64,000 nt of DNA, taken from assembly GCA_015680685.1 (NCBI GenBank), contig MNCI01007602.1, positions 130,245-194,244 on the forward strand. Direction: 5' to 3'. Below are positions 22,569 through 35,699 of this stretch, piece after piece; the first letter of the stretch is position 1; each line of letters begins with the position of its first letter. The translations under genes were made by a program, and so were the position numbers. This stretch comes from Gnetum montanum (lineage: Eukaryota > Streptophyta > Gnetopsida > Gnetales > Gnetaceae). The notes beneath the pieces were generated by a model. It worked only from the letters and a program-made list of their open reading frames with translations, did not search any database and was not told the origin of the DNA.

Positions 22569-24535
22569 CTACAATCATAAACATAATCAAGGGTTAGTAA
22601 TGAATGTGTAACCCTTAGCTCTTTTTGATAGCTCTCTCATTTGGTTAAGTTACACTCAGGTTTACCAAAGTTTGTTTATGAGGTTTAACTTGGTGTAGAT
22701 GGGAATTTTAATATTATTTCAATAGTTAAACCTTGGCAAGTTAGGAAAATTTATGAATATTTTTCATCATAAAGTAAAAGTTTTTGATCCCCATGATGTA
22801 AATCTTATCTTTGGTAGCTAAAAGGTCAAAAAATGAGGTGAATTGGATAAGTGGGTATGAAAGTTACGATGCTTGGAAGGTCTTTGGGCTTTGAGAATTA
22901 CAAAAAACCCCTTGCATTGTGAAGAAAATGTGAAAAAAATTTCGAAGTCTTGACACACTTTATAGAATTTTTATGTTACGTCAATGGGGATGTGTTGACA
23001 TAACCATTTCTGAGAAATTTTCCCAAATAAAAACTAAGTGCTGAGAAAGAATTTTGAGGTGAAATTGGATTCCAAAGAAAGGCAAAAAGGCATAGAATGA
23101 TGATAAATCATGGAATGGGGCTTGAGATTTTTTTGGAAAAGGAGATTTGGAGAAAATAATATTTTTAAGGAGTGAAAAAGTAGATGTATCTTTGGGAAAA
23201 GAATGGAATTGAATGTAAAATTACTAAGGGATAGGAATTTTAAGATAACCAAACCAAAGAGTATGTAAGTGGGTCCTCCCCATAATAGGCTCATGCCCTT
23301 AATGCCTTTGCATGCCCTGATATCTAGGAGTTTGTAGGCCCCAAGGATGATGAATGGTCGTGGATCATTAAAAATCAAATCCACATAAGAAATCATCAAA
23401 GAATTATGACATACCAAATGAGACACATTGATTAATCATGATAGGAGAAAGTATGGTGGTGGATGGTAGGAGTTGAACGATGAGAGAGAGAGGATGAAAA
23501 TGGAGTCTTCTATCTTAGTTACATGAAGTCCCTATAGAAGGTGTGATTAATGTGACCCAATATTGTTCCATATTTAGTTAGAACCAAGTCCATCCATGTC
23601 AAGTGACTTCACATTGGCACATATAGATTGTTTGACTTCTAGAGTTTATGAACACTCCTAAAGATCACTCACCATTCCAAATAGAGAAGAAAAGAGAAGT
23701 AGAAATTTAGGAAGGACATTAGTTAGATGGATGCCTTTAAGCATGGATAACATTTCTTTCTAGCCCCATAACTAGTGCTTGTATCTAGTTATTTTATCTA
23801 AGAGATGTGCTTTGAATTTTCATGTTTTTTTTTTCAATGGGAACCATACCATGTAAAGACATTCTTCCTATTAATGGTTGACATTAGGAATGATGAGGAA
23901 TTGATGAGAATACCCATAAAACTCATGAAGGTAGGTAGGTAAAAAAGGTAACAAGTTCCCTTGAAGCCACACCCTTATCCATTCCACTTGATTCATTCTA
24001 AGTTTGTTAAGTATTAAGGTCATAGGCTTTTTTATAAGTTGTAATTAACAAAGAACCTCATTCTTCGAAGATGAAGGAACACCATGGAGTTTAGTTGAAT
24101 GGATGGATGATGTGATTGACTAATACCATAAGAAAACTAATGTTCCATTAATTGATATCACAATTCAAACATGAAATCCAGTCATTAAGCAAGCAATTCA
24201 AATGATCTAGTTCAATTAAACTTCCAATAATTAGTAGCTGTATCAAGCACTAAAGTCCTAATGGCAACAAAGAAGAAAATTCATGTAGGAAAATTAAAAC
24301 AAAGGAAAAATATATATAAAATAAGTTGCAAAATACTTAGGAAAATGGAAAATGTATAAAGAAGGATGTAAAAAAAAATTTAAAAAAATTGAGTCATTTC
24401 AAAAGCTTAGTATGGATGCCCATCTCCCTCATGATCATGTTGGAAGCAAGTGATCAAAAAAATAGAATGAGCTTGGCCATTGATGGTGTTGTTGTTGCCA
24501 CTAGTTACTCTTGATTCTAGGAAATATTTGACTTG
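22569..24535 (-). mobile_element. E1 spacer between integrase and env-like region
   Basis: Noncoding. On the minus strand it begins with the GAGGGAGATGGGCATCCAT block after integrase, passes an AT-rich zone and then the conserved TTAATAGGAAG ... CATGGTATGGTTCCCATTG block (23,880-23,840), GGGGAGGACCCACTTACATA (about 23,270), and reaches the splice-acceptor-like site at 22,569. It aligns with 15,640-17,720 (plus) and 31,860-30,600 (minus). Confidence 0.65.
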
Positions 24536-25829
24536 TTATATATTAACCAATATCCATTTGTCTAGGTTGGTAGGGTGGTAAATTATTGTGGAACTAGATG
24601 AAAAATGTTGCATGAAAAATATAAGGTTCCTTCCATAGCATTTGGAATTTTGTACATTGAGGCACATGCATGGTGTTCCATTAGAGAACCTTATCTCCCA
24701 ACTCAAATTTAAATTTTCTAATTTTGAGATCATGATGTTGCTTATTGTGCACCTTGTGCACTTCATTCAAGGATAGGACCACTAAATAGTTTTCATCTAG
24801 TATGTTTAAGTTCATTAATCTTTGTCTTTGGATTAGACTCAAATTAAGGTCAAGTTCATAGGTCGTTGAAATTGCATGGAGCTCTGCTTGGATAGGAAGA
24901 GTTGGGAGTTTCTTGTAGACTAACTCATAGGGAAAATAATCAATAGGAAGTTTCCATGTTAAACATTAAGCCCAAAGAGAATTATTTATTTTGGTGCTCT
25001 AGTCCTTTATATACTTACTAATTGTGCATGTTAATATCTTTGTTATTTCCCTATTAGTGACCTCTGCATGACCGTTGGTTTGGGGTGACATGGTGTGGTG
25101 AATTTGTGTTTTACCCCCAAAAATTGCATAAGTTTTCAAAAAGTGACACCTATAAAATATGTTCCATTATCAGAATTTAGTATCCTTGGCAGACCAAACT
25201 TGTTTACAACATTTTGTTGTACAAATCATGTCATTGTAGAAGACGAACTATTTATGAAAATGATAGCTTCAACCCACTTAGTGCAGTAGTCAATAGTGAT
25301 GATGATATATGCCTTTTCATTGGACATAGATTTGATGGGCCCCATGAAGTTGATTCCTTAAAGATCAAAAGGCTCCAATGGTTGAATCCACTATTGGGGT
25401 CCTTCCACTCTTGTAGTCATCCCTCCATCTTTTTGGGATTTATCACATGAATAGAAGATGTGATGGACATTCTTAAAGATCATTGACTAGTAATACCATG
25501 CAATGAGGATTTTAATGGCTATCCTCATCCTAGCATAATGGCCCCCACAAGGACCTTCATGAGCATCTTGGAGGACTCATGGTTGATTTGCATCAAGTAC
25601 ATAGCATCATGTTAGGCCATTGGCATAACTCTTGTAGAGGTTACCCTTGATTTCCATGTAATGTTTGACCTGATGAAGAAACTATTATGTCTTCCTTTTA
25701 TTCCATTCATGTGGCATCTCTTGAGTGAGAAGGTAGGAGAAGATGTGACCGTACTAGTTAGAATCTTTGGGATTTTCAACTTAAACAACTTTGATAAAGA
25801 GTAGTTTATCAAGAAATTGATTGGATAAT
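24536..25829 (-). pseudogene. Athila-like E1 integrase
   Basis: Minus-strand translation gives GINFMGPIKSMSNEKAYIII, TIDYCTKWVEAI, NKFGLPRILNSDNGTYF, QFLGVKHKFTTPCHP, and further on LHDVHKVHNKQHHDLKIRKF with WNTMHVPQCTKF. These are the core and C-terminal parts of a Ty3/gypsy integrase. The first catalytic Asp (WGIDFMGP) reads Asn, the second (SDNG) is present, and the Glu region is frameshifted. Upstream, a partial zinc-finger side reaches SNQFLDKLLF at the boundary with the E2 LTR. RNase H and most of RT are missing here and may correspond to the truncated E3 RT at 38,033. Confidence 0.8.
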
Positions 25830-26701
25830 TGATGAGTGGCGAGTAGACCCTACACTCAACCATATTAATCACTAAGCATTCATGAGTGATTCAATCATGT
25901 TTTGTGGACTTATAGCCTTCTAAGTACATTGGTATCTAGGAAGTGAAATTAATTATTGTAATCATTATCTTCACAATTACACTTGTGAACTATAAAGGTA
26001 TGGTTAAGTGCAATTGAGGCATATGATTTTTATCATTTTTATGTTTTATGATTTAAGTCACCTATGGATAAAGAATAATGAATAAAATAAAATAATTAAA
26101 TTGCTAATTTAATTTAACTAGCTACACCTAGCTAATCCTAACATAAGCATCCATTTCCACTTGTCATACACATCCTGAACATGTTTAACACTACTAGGTT
26201 ATCAAACGTTAAGCATTATTGGGATTATCAAGCACCAAGCATATGCTCGAAGTGGTCATACTTGTGTGCTTAATTAATTACTATGTAATTTATCTTAAAT
26301 TAGCTTAATTACTTAAATAATTAGAAGAAATTACATAAAACATTAAATGCATAAATAAATAATTAATATATTCCAAAGTATTACAAGGTTTATCAGAAAA
26401 CTCATATTTATTGCTACACACACTATTGTTCTTAGGTACAATAGTGCTTGAATAAAGATCCATACATTCTTTGACTTCTATTATGGGCACTTAGAAAAAT
26501 ATTCTAACTTTCAAATGATAAAATTGCAAAAGCTTCACTACAACTATGACAAAAGATATAATAAACATAGCAGGTGAGCACATATTTATAGGAAAAAAGA
26601 GACATTGAATTGATGAGGCCACATCAATGCATCAAATCCCATGTCAACGTAGCTACATCAATGAGGCCTCATTGATGTAACCAAGAAAATGTGACTAATC
26701 A
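25830..26701 (-). mobile_element. 3' LTR of Athila-like E2
   Basis: Starts TGATTAGTCACATTTTC at 26,701, just after the tract TATGGGGGTA, and ends ACTCGCCACTCATCA at 25,830; 872 bases. It has TATA-like CCTATAAATATG near 26,585. The U3 part holds a 26-base perfect palindrome (26,654-26,679). The LTR end abuts E1 integrase sequence, consistent with nesting of E2 in a related element. Confidence 0.85.
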
Positions 26702-26712
26702 TACCCCCATAA
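26702..26712 (-). promoter_or_regulatory. Polypurine tract of E2
   Basis: TTATGGGGGTA on the minus strand directly before the 3' LTR start. The upstream sequence ACTTGAGGATAAGTTTTC is also typical of the region before Athila 3' LTRs. Confidence 0.7.
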
Positions 26713-26989
26713 CTAAATGAAAACTTATCCTCAAGTGAACAAAATGAGACAAAGTTTCTTACAAATTTTTTTTGGGAAGGTATGGGATTATTAACTATCT
26801 ACTAACATACACAAACAAAACACATATGAATAAACATTAAGTGCCCTAGTATACAGAATTGCAATCATTACAAAATTTGGTGTTCAAGATAACAAAATAG
26901 AACACTGGGATAAAACTGACAAGCATAATTCCTTTGATGGTGTGAAGACAAGGAAGAATTTCAAATGGTTCTAGGCAGTGGAGGTTCCT

Positions 26990-29816
26990 AAGGCTTTGAA
27001 GAACCTTCCCCTTCTTCAAGTGCATGCGGTGATTGAAGTAGTTGTGGTTGTCCTATGGTAGTTGCAACTTCAGGTGGAAGACAAAAGACATCCAATAGTA
27101 CCTTCATCTTCTCCTCCTTTCTCGTAGGATCATTCATGGTCTATGCCACATCCTGAATGTGGGCCAATATGGAAACATCCCAAGGAGAGGGCATTTCCAG
27201 AAACAACTCCTTCACATTGATGAACTAGGCAGTGAAAAGTTTGCATTCAACATCGAACACCTTTATTGCATTTTATAGCTCTTGGTAGTCACTCAGTCTT
27301 TTGTCTAGGTTCTTAGCTATAGATCATTGATCTATGAAGTGTTGTCTGAGAAAATTGAGTTTTGCATTTTCCACCTTAAGCTTCTACTTGGTGTCCTTGT
27401 GGTGGTTGAACTTAGCTTCATACAAAGAGTACAAACTAGCCACTTATTTCCCTAATTCAAACCACAATCATTAGATAGATAGCATTACCAGATTTGCATA
27501 ATGGAGATTGGCAAGCTCTATGTACTCTATCATCTCTTTGATTTATAACTTCTTCATGTTGATCTCTACCTTGTTATAGTAATTAAGCCCATCAAATATA
27601 GGATGCTAGGCATCACCTCCTTCCTTGAGCTATTGAAAAGCCTCATTAACTTTCGCCTTCATCATCTAAATATGTTTTTTGTTGATTTCTTTTCATAGAC
27701 CAACCTAATATTTGTAGTGATTTTTGACTCTCTTAAATTTGAGAGCCTCATTTTTCCAAGTGATTGCCTCTATTGCATATTTCTAGCAAAGGAATCAGAC
27801 TTCCTTCATCGAGAGATTTCTATTTTTGACTGTCAATCTCCTTAGCTTAGTGTTTACTCTTACTAGCTACTCCTGTTGTTGATTGGCAAAATCTTACATT
27901 TTCTGCTTTTTTATATCAACATTTCATATGTGGTGATTTTTTGTTGTCAAGGTGACATTCTCCTAGTGAGTCTAATCTAAGGCATTTTGGATATTATGCA
28001 TGGTGACATTGGCCAAGGACTCATAAAACATCACCATTTCCTTTACATCCTTAGCCTTCTTAAGCTTTTCTTGAAGTTGTTGAAAAGCTTCATCATGGGT
28101 CGGTGTAGGGTTGAGAAGTCCAAGATTAGCAAGAAGGGCTCTTAGTTTAGCAACCTTTGTAGCTAGATGTTAATTTTGAGCCTGGGCTTTTTCAAGTTAT
28201 CCTTCCATGATAATAAATTTTTCCCTTGCTTCTAGCAACTCTGATTGGGTTGTAATGATTATATCTAGAAGGCCAAAGACATCTAGAATACCTAGTTTCC
28301 ACCAGTTGATCTAGCAAATCCTAATGTTGGGCTATGATTAATTTGTCGCTAACTATTCCTATGGATGTTTTCACATCTTAGAGTGTAGAAATTTTTGATA
28401 CAGATACGAAAAGTGTGTTTAATGCCTCAACAATTCTATCAGCAACTACCTTTGCTATTGTCTCCTATTCATGGTGATGCAACACTAAGATAGTTTCCCC
28501 CTCACCCTCCTCTAGATGCACCAAGAAGGTAGTGGAATTTCCATAGATGTTTGGAACTTACTATTATTGTGAAAGAGAGATCATTACCTCTCAAGTATTA
28601 AGATTCGATCTTGTGAGTAGCTACATTCTTTGGGCTAAAAGGATTGGTCCACCCCTCTCCATCTGGTAATGGTTTGAGCCACTTTGTTAAGGTGACTTAT
28701 TGTTGGTGATACACAAATGGATCGCCACCACTCATTCATGTTGACTACTCCTACTTGCACAAGAGTTGCTCTTGGATCTCATGCATTCATTCAGTGGTAG
28801 AGTAGAACTCCAATGTTATTTTGTGAGTGGGCAGTGGAGGTGGCAGTTGCTCCTCCTCTTCCTTGGTTATGGTAGGGGTCTTTTCCTTCATCATTTCTAC
28901 CTAAGAGGCAGAAGGAGTATGTCAAAGTGTATTGTTAGTGTAGTGAAATATTCTTGTCATTTTCATAATTTTTTGATGAGGTAGGGAAATGGCAAGGCCT
29001 TCCTTCCATGTTCATTTTCCTTAAATCACTTCTCTATCTTTAGATAGATTAGTTGTAAAAGGTTCGTAGGGGATTTTTCACTTAGAGTAGCACATAGATG
29101 GGCTAAGAAGGTTGTCACCTTACTGTTCTTCACTATCAGATTAAGGTGATAGGCTTCTATCTTAAAATATACATGGTTCACCAGGGTGAATGCGTCATAC
29201 TCATTATGATCCACTTCATATTATCATGGGGTCCACTCCTTCTTTGCCTCTCGGTTTGCTTGTGTAGATATTTCTACTAGATTTGTTCAAATTTTAGGCA
29301 ACCCTAGGGCCTATGTAATAGCTTCCACTGAGTAGGATACTTGAATGTCCTTGATCTTCATAGTGGCTTCTACTTTCCTACTATTCTAGAAGAGATAGGT
29401 TTTCCCCATGTACCACTCTCCATTGGAAGTGATGATTGGCCACATGGGAGAGTTTTGCAATTGCATCTTGAATTCTAGTGGAGCATGTTCTAAGAATATT
29501 TAAAGTTCAATTCTTGGAGAACTAAACATCAAATATCATCAAGCATGATTTAATTAAGGTAGGCCTGACTTAATGTGACCTCAAGTCTTGGCACCAGTCC
29601 TGGTGCTTCATCTCAATGGGATTATTTAGTTATGATCACTTCCTTAAGAATTTGTTAGACGGATTCCACTTCGGGCTCCTCTTGAAGATGTCTTGTTGCA
29701 TGAGTTTCTACTTCTTGCTCTTGGGCATGTTCTTACTACTCCCTTCTAGCTCAAGGTCATTTTTCCCTTAGTTGATATGATCCTCCTTCCTGTGGTCATT
29801 TTGGTCTAGGTGTCAT
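26990..29816 (-). pseudogene. Athila-like E2 env-like region
   Basis: A long, heavily interrupted coding-like stretch starting with ATG at 29,816 immediately after GATTACAG, an acceptor-like site in the same place as in E1. Readable pieces alignable with E1 include QEEPEVESV, VTLSQAYLN, LEEGEGETILVLHHHEQE (E1: KEGKGVIVLVMKHHG) and VADRIVEALNTLFVSVS. The downstream part is rich in Lys, Glu and Gln and may be coiled-coil. It is assigned as the Athila env-like region by position between pol and the polypurine tract; envelope function is not demonstrated by any feature I can read. Stops, mostly TAG/TGA, occur every 10-40 codons. Confidence 0.5.
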
Positions 29817-31980
29817 CTGTAATCACAACATGACTAAGGATTAACTCTTAATGTGTAACCTAAAAACATTTGGAGTACCTTATCCCTTGGGGTAGTTAAA
29901 ATTGGCTAAGTTGTGATCATGGCTAGTTTGATTATTTTAATATTATTTTATTAATATATGTAGATAAGTTACTAGAGTGTGTTGGAAGGATTTAATGCTC
30001 ATAGGTTGATGATTTAATATTATTTTATTTATTAAACCCATGGGGAGTTAGAAAAATTTTAAAAAATATCTATAAAATAACCTAAGGTTTGTGGCCTCCT
30101 ATGATGTAAAGCATACCTTTGGAAGCTTCAGGGCTAAATACCAAAGTGAATTAGATAATCAGTTTGAAAGTTATAGGCTCTAGAAGGTTTTGAAGTTTGA
30201 AAAATTGCAAAAAATCCCCTTATGTTTGAAGAAAATGGCAAAAAATTCCCAAGTGGTGGACATTATATATAGAATTTTTTAAATGTGTTGACTAGGCCTC
30301 ATTAATGGGGCCTAGTTGATGTGATCACCTGTGCCAAATAGGCTTAGTCAATGCAGCTATTGGCCACCATTGTCCAAGTCAAAATTCAAAAAATACAAGG
30401 AGATTTTAAATGAAATTGGAGTTAAATGGAAGCCCAAAAATCCAAGAACATAATGAAATATATGAAGAGGGTTTGAGAGTTCACAAAATATGGACAATGA
30501 TTAGAGAAGTACCTTAAGGAGCACACAGTTGGATGCAACTGATGGGGAATGCAAAATATTTGATTGCAAAAATGTCTAAGGATAAGGGACTTAACTAGTT
30601 CAACCAAGAGCTATGCAAGTGGGTTCTTACCTTAGTAGGCTTATCTCCTTGGTTGCCCTTGCATAACCTCAACTACAGAGTCTATGGTCCCATAGTCGAC
30701 TAATGGTTACAAAAAGTTAAGGGCCAAATTTGGAAGAATCTGCTTAAGAATTTCAAATGTTAAATTAAGACATTAAAAAAAACATGAAAATTGGTAGTGA
30801 GGTGAGTTATGGAAAGCATGGATGGATGAGATAAAGAATGGAATCAATGTCCCAATCATGGTCACATGAAGTACCTTGTGAAGTTATGGTTAGATGACCT
30901 AATAAAATCCAACCTTTGTCTAGACCAAAATCAACCACTTTCAGTCACTTCACATCACCACTCTAGGATCAGTCCACCTCCTCAAGACATAAGAATAATC
31001 CTACAAATAAACACTATTCCTTATTTAAGAAGAAAAGGGAAGCAGGAAGTGGAAAATGACCTTAGTTAGAGGGAACCTTTAGGCATGGGTAACATGTCTT
31101 TCTAGTTCCATAACTAGTGCTTGTAGCCTGTTAAGTTTTTCTAAAGGGTGTGCCTTGAATTCCCATCATGTTTTTTTGGGTATTTTATGTTTTTATGAAT
31201 TTTTGGATGGAAACCACACCATGCAAAGAATTATCTAACTTCCTATTATTGGTCAACCCAGAACAGTAAGAAATCCATGAAAACACACATGCACTCAAGC
31301 AAGTAGAGAGGCACAAAGAGTATTGAATCCCCTTAAATTCATAGCCTTATCAAACCTTTGAATCTTTCCCAAGGTTGGAAACTACCAAGGCCACAAGTTT
31401 ATTAAATTTTTATTAATAAAAAAGAGATCTTATACTTTCAAAACTTAGAAATCCATAGAGTTGGTGAATGGGTGGATTACATGGACTCACTGCTTGTTCC
31501 ATGAAAAGGAAACCTATCTTAGTTATTGGTCATCAAAATTCAAAAATAAAAACTAGACATTAAGAAACAAAAACATTAGGTATAAACGACCATTAGTAAA
31601 TAGCTACAACATCACAGTGTCCTATTGACAATAAGGCACTTTTATTAAAAAATAAGAAAAATTCATATCAAAATAAAGTATATAAGAAATTGTAAAAATG
31701 TTCAAGAAAAATAAAACATACTAATGATGTTAGAAAACAAAAATTTGGAAAATAACAAAGTGTAAAAAAAATTAGTATAAAAATAAACAAAGTGTAAAAT
31801 AAAAAACTACAAAAACTAAGGAGCCACTTAACAAATTAGTATGGATGGTAATCTCCCCCACGACTAAGTTGGAAGGAGGAGATTTAAAATATTGCGCATG
31901 GATTGATTTCACTAACTTGCATGGGCTCATGGAAATGTTTGACTTATTGTGTGTTGACTATTTACTTCTTGTTCAATCTC
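29817..31980 (-). mobile_element. E2 spacer between integrase and env-like region
   Basis: Noncoding and aligned with the E0 and E1 spacers: CGTGGGGGAGATTACCATCC (about 31,860), GACCAATAATAGGAAG then GCATGGTGTGGTTTCCATCC (31,250-31,205), CTACAAGCACTAGTTATGG, and AAGAACCCACTTGCATAGCT (about 30,625). Near 30,290-30,335 a GGCC-centred imperfect palindrome (ACTAGGCCTCATTAATGGGG then CCTAGTTGATGTG) resembles the E2 LTR palindrome. Confidence 0.6.
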
Positions 31981-33445
31981 TTAGTTTCTAAATCAAAAAG
32001 GCCCCAAAAGGAAAGGTTTCATAAATAGTATAAAACCCTTCCCACAATGTCTAGAACTTAGTCCATTGAGGTATATGTATGGGGTTCTAGTAAAGGACCT
32101 NNNNNNNNNNNNNNNNNNNNNNNNNNNNNNNNNNNNNNNNNNNNNNNNNNNNNNNNNNNNNNNNNNNNNNNNNNNNNNNNNNNNNNNNNNNNNNNNNNNN
32201 NNNNNNNNNNNNNNNNNNNNNNNNNNNNNNNNNNNNNNNNNNNNNNNNNNNNNNNNNNNNNNNNNNNNNNNNNNNNNNNNNNNNNNNNNNNNNNNNNNNN
32301 NNNNNNNNNNNNNNNNNNNNNNNNNNNNNNNNNNNNNNNNNNNNNNNNNNNNNNNNNNNNNNNNNNNNNNNNNNNNNNNNNNNNNNNNNNNNNNNNNNNN
32401 NNNNNNNNNNNNNNNNNNNNNNNNNNNNNNNNNNNNNNNNNNNNNNNNNNNNNNNNNNNNNNNNNNNNNNNNNNNNNNNNNNNNNNNNNNNNNNNNNNNN
32501 NNNNNNNNNNNNNNNNNNNNNNNNNNNNNNNNNNNNNNNNNNNNNNNNNNNNNNNNNNNNNNNNNNNNNNNNNNNNNNNNNNNNNNNNNNNNNNNNNNNN
32601 NNNNNNNNNNNNNNNNNNNNNNNNNNNNNNNNNNNNNNNNNNNNNNNNNNNNNNNNNNNNNNNNNNNNNNNNNNNNNNNNNNNNNNNNNNNNNNNNNNNA
32701 GGATTTTAGTGGTTGTTCATCTCCTTGCATAATATTCCCAACAAGGAGCCTTATGAGCATCTTGGAGAATATGAAATTGGTTAACATCAGAAATACACCA
32801 ATGAATTAGGCCATTGGTGCATACCTTGTAAAGATGTCTATTAATCTCCATGAAGAATTTGGCTTGATGAAGAAATTTTTGTTTCTTCTAGTGGTTTAAC
32901 TCTTATGGAATCTCTTGAGTGAGAAGATAAGTAAGGATGCAATTGTAGCATTTTGGTTCAGCAAGCACTTGTTCATTCATTGTAGCAAAAAACAAGAATT
33001 CATTTGGAAATTGATCAAAGAGTGGACCCTTATTCTCTTTGTTGTCCCATCATAACCAAGAAAATTGATCAATGCTCACATTCTTAGTCCCCTTTCAATC
33101 AACCATTGTAAGATTGAACTCCTACAGGATCACCAGCCATTGTATAACATGGGGGCTCATCATTGGTTTATTCATCAGAAATAAAATGGCACTATGGTTA
33201 GTGTGTGCAAACACCTTATATCCAAGCACATAGTGCCTAAACTTTTCCAAGGACCATCAATTCTTTCTCCATTGTGGTGTAATTGAGTTGTACACCCATA
33301 ATTCTTCGTCTTTTGTAGTGGATGTAATATGGATGTTTTTGATCATCCAACTGAATAAGTATAGCTCCCAAGGCATATTTTGATGCATCCATCATAATGT
33401 GAAATGGTTGGGATTAATCAAGTGCTGGTAAATTTGGAGTCTCTA
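31981..33445 (-). pseudogene. Athila-like E2 RNase H and integrase, with gap
   Basis: Upper part (33,445-32,960): YVLGYKVFAHTNHSAILFLM, PHVIQWLVILQEFNL and GTKNVSIDQFSWL, which match the Ty3/gypsy RNase H end (TDHAALKYL, RW.LLLQEFD, VADHLSRL). Then DQFPNEFLFF leads to the integrase zinc-finger side (AHKAPCWEYYARR) at about 32,710. The integrase core falls in the run of Ns at 32,101-32,699. After the gap the C-terminal part (PIHIPQWTKF) resembles E1 WNTMHVPQCTKF. Confidence 0.75.
32101..32699. other. Sequence gap (599 Ns)
   Basis: Run of undetermined bases within the E2 integrase. From the flanking integrase pieces the true missing length should be of this order. Confidence 0.99.
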
Positions 33446-34300
33446 CAAGCTTCTCCTTAAGCTACTAGAATTTCTTTTCACATTTATTGGTCCATATGAA
33501 TAGAGCATTCTTCTTTGTAAGCTTAACCAATAGTTTTGTGATCTTAGAGAAATTATCTATGAATCATCAATAGTAGCTAGTATGTCCAAGGAATGACTAG
33601 ACATCTTTAATAGTTTCTAGTTGGCAGGTTATTCCTTGGATGACCCAAATATTTTTAGGGTCCACCTTAATCCTTACTTGAGAAATTATGTGCCCTAACA
33701 CAATGTCCTCCTAGACCATAAGATGGCTCTTTTTCCAATTGAGCCAAAGATTAGTCTCTGTGCACCTTTTAAGCACCTTCTCAAGGTGGTTCAAGGCTTG
33801 CTCGAATGTACTGCCATAGGTGGAGAAGTCATCCATGAAGACTTCCACTCTACTACTAATCTACTATTGAAAAATGCATAGGGCAAGGTGTTGGAAATTT
33901 ATAAGGGAATTACATAGACCAAACGACATGTTACAGTATGTAAAAGTTCCCTAGGGACTTCTGAATATTGTTTTTTCCTAATCCTTAGGCATGATTTGAA
34001 CTTGGTTATAGCCACTATAACCATCAAGAAAGCTAGAATAGCAAGCCTAGAAATAGTGTCTAACACTTGGTTCATAAATGGCAATGGAAAATGATGTTTG
34101 AATGTCACCATGTTCAATAGCTTAAAATCAATATAGATCCACTACTTTCCATCTTTCTTTGGCACAATTGGATAGATGAACCCTACTGTAGGAGTTGTTC
34201 AATTTCCTCTTTGACAATGTGTTTCAATTTGGGGTTCAACCACCACTGCGGTTGCATCTTTGGCTTCATGGTCAGATCAGTATAGATGTGATGCTAAAAA
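33446..34300 (-). pseudogene. Athila-like E2 reverse transcriptase
   Basis: Minus-strand translation shows the Athila-type catalytic box in VEVFMDDFSTYGSTFEQALN (FMDD at 33,828-33,839), then HLEKVLKRC, and downstream VWEDIVLGHIIS and VDPKNIWVI, the connection to RNase H. Upstream, around 33,900-34,200, MSFGLCNSL-like and DGKW-like pieces are interrupted by stops and frameshifts. The catalytic box is intact while the surrounding frame is broken. Confidence 0.85.
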
Positions 34301-34539
34301 ATCTTAGGATCAATCCTTGTGAGTTCAAGATACAACCAAGCAAAGACTTTTGGCCATTTGTTAACCACCTTCAACAACATTCTTTTCTACTTAGGAGCAA
34401 GGTTGGAATGATTATCACCAACTTACTATTTTTCAAAAGTGCATATTTCATGCAAATAGGTAGAGTTTTTAACTCTAAGGGCTCATGTTTAAAACTGTCA
34501 AGGATTTCCATCTCTCCCAATTGGTATCATTATGTTCAT

Positions 34540-35320
34540 CATTGAAGAGTTGGTGATGAACTTTCTCAAGTTCATCCATGCTTTTAACATAGGCACAAGT
34601 TAAGCTCTTGGTAGGTTCCATGCAAAGTGTGCTACTCTCAAAATTAGTTGTCAGCCACTAGGTTCCCTCCTATTTTGTGGTTGTTATGTATAGGTATTTT
34701 TGGATTTTAGATTCATTTTCACACTATCTACATGCTTTGATGTATGTTCTTTTAATAGATCAAAGTTTTTGCACATAGTTGCACCCTGTATCGCTATATG
34801 TGATGCATGGAACTTGCTTCTTCTCAATCTTTCCAAATGAATTTTTCTTTAAAATCTCTATGGAAAGATCTTTAATTCCCATTCATGCATCAACAGTGCT
34901 CAACCAAGCCCTTCCCATAATGATTGGGAAGTTCCCCTTGAAATTGTCAACTTCGATCACAAGGAAATTGGTAGGATACGATCACCCATAGACAGTGGTC
35001 ACAATTTTCTCCACTAATCCCAAGGAAACAATGATGGATTGATCTACTAGTTTTAAATGGATGTTACTCTTCTTAATAGGAGGTAGGTTCCAGGAATTAT
35101 ACATTTAATGGGAAATCAAGTTGACACTAGAACTTGAATCAAGAAGAGCCTTGCATGGCTCATTCCCAATAATCTACAAGTAGATGAGAGGACTTCCAAG
35201 ATAAGTTCTTGTCCTAGGAAGGCTTCTAATCTTGATTGAATCAAATACAATGTGGGTTAACATGATAGTATAGATCTTGGGTGGTGTTTGGTTTGAAGGG
35301 CTCTCAAAAGGAATGGATGC
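34540..35320 (-). pseudogene. Athila-like E2 protease region
   Basis: Reads ALLDSSSSVNLIS near 35,115-35,150, matching the LCDLGASVNLMP active-site region of Athila protease (Asp kept, Gly replaced by Ser). Flanking pieces such as NLPPIKKS and PIIMGRAWLSTVDA (about 34,880-34,925) follow the known order with the ILGRPFL-like motif. Stops are frequent. Confidence 0.65.
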
Positions 35321-35699
35321 AAAGGAATAATGAGACACAGGGTAATGAGTCGCATAAGTTAGTGAGGTCTTTGTAAGACTATTGGTTCAGAAGAATGGTA
35401 TTTTACAAAATTTACATTCTAAACCACTTGGTTGGGGAGCTACCTATAAGTTTATGGTCTAGTAAAATTACATTGCTATGGCTACCCATGAATTTCATCC
35501 TACATGGATAGAGTAGGTGGTAATTGGGTTGAGGGTGGAGGAGAATTGAAGAATAATGAGAAGGGTGATAGGGATATGGGGTTTTCCCTCTAGGAGATGG
35601 AGAATGAGTTCTGTAATACTCTTGAAGGTAGTAGTAATGCTAAAATAAGTGTAACTAGAAGAGTTAAGTGGAGAAATTGGTTGTTGAACATCGTACCAT

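Noticed and set aside
31993-32809. Long open frames of about 250 codons on both strands
   Set aside because: They exist only because the run of Ns (32,101-32,699) has no stops.
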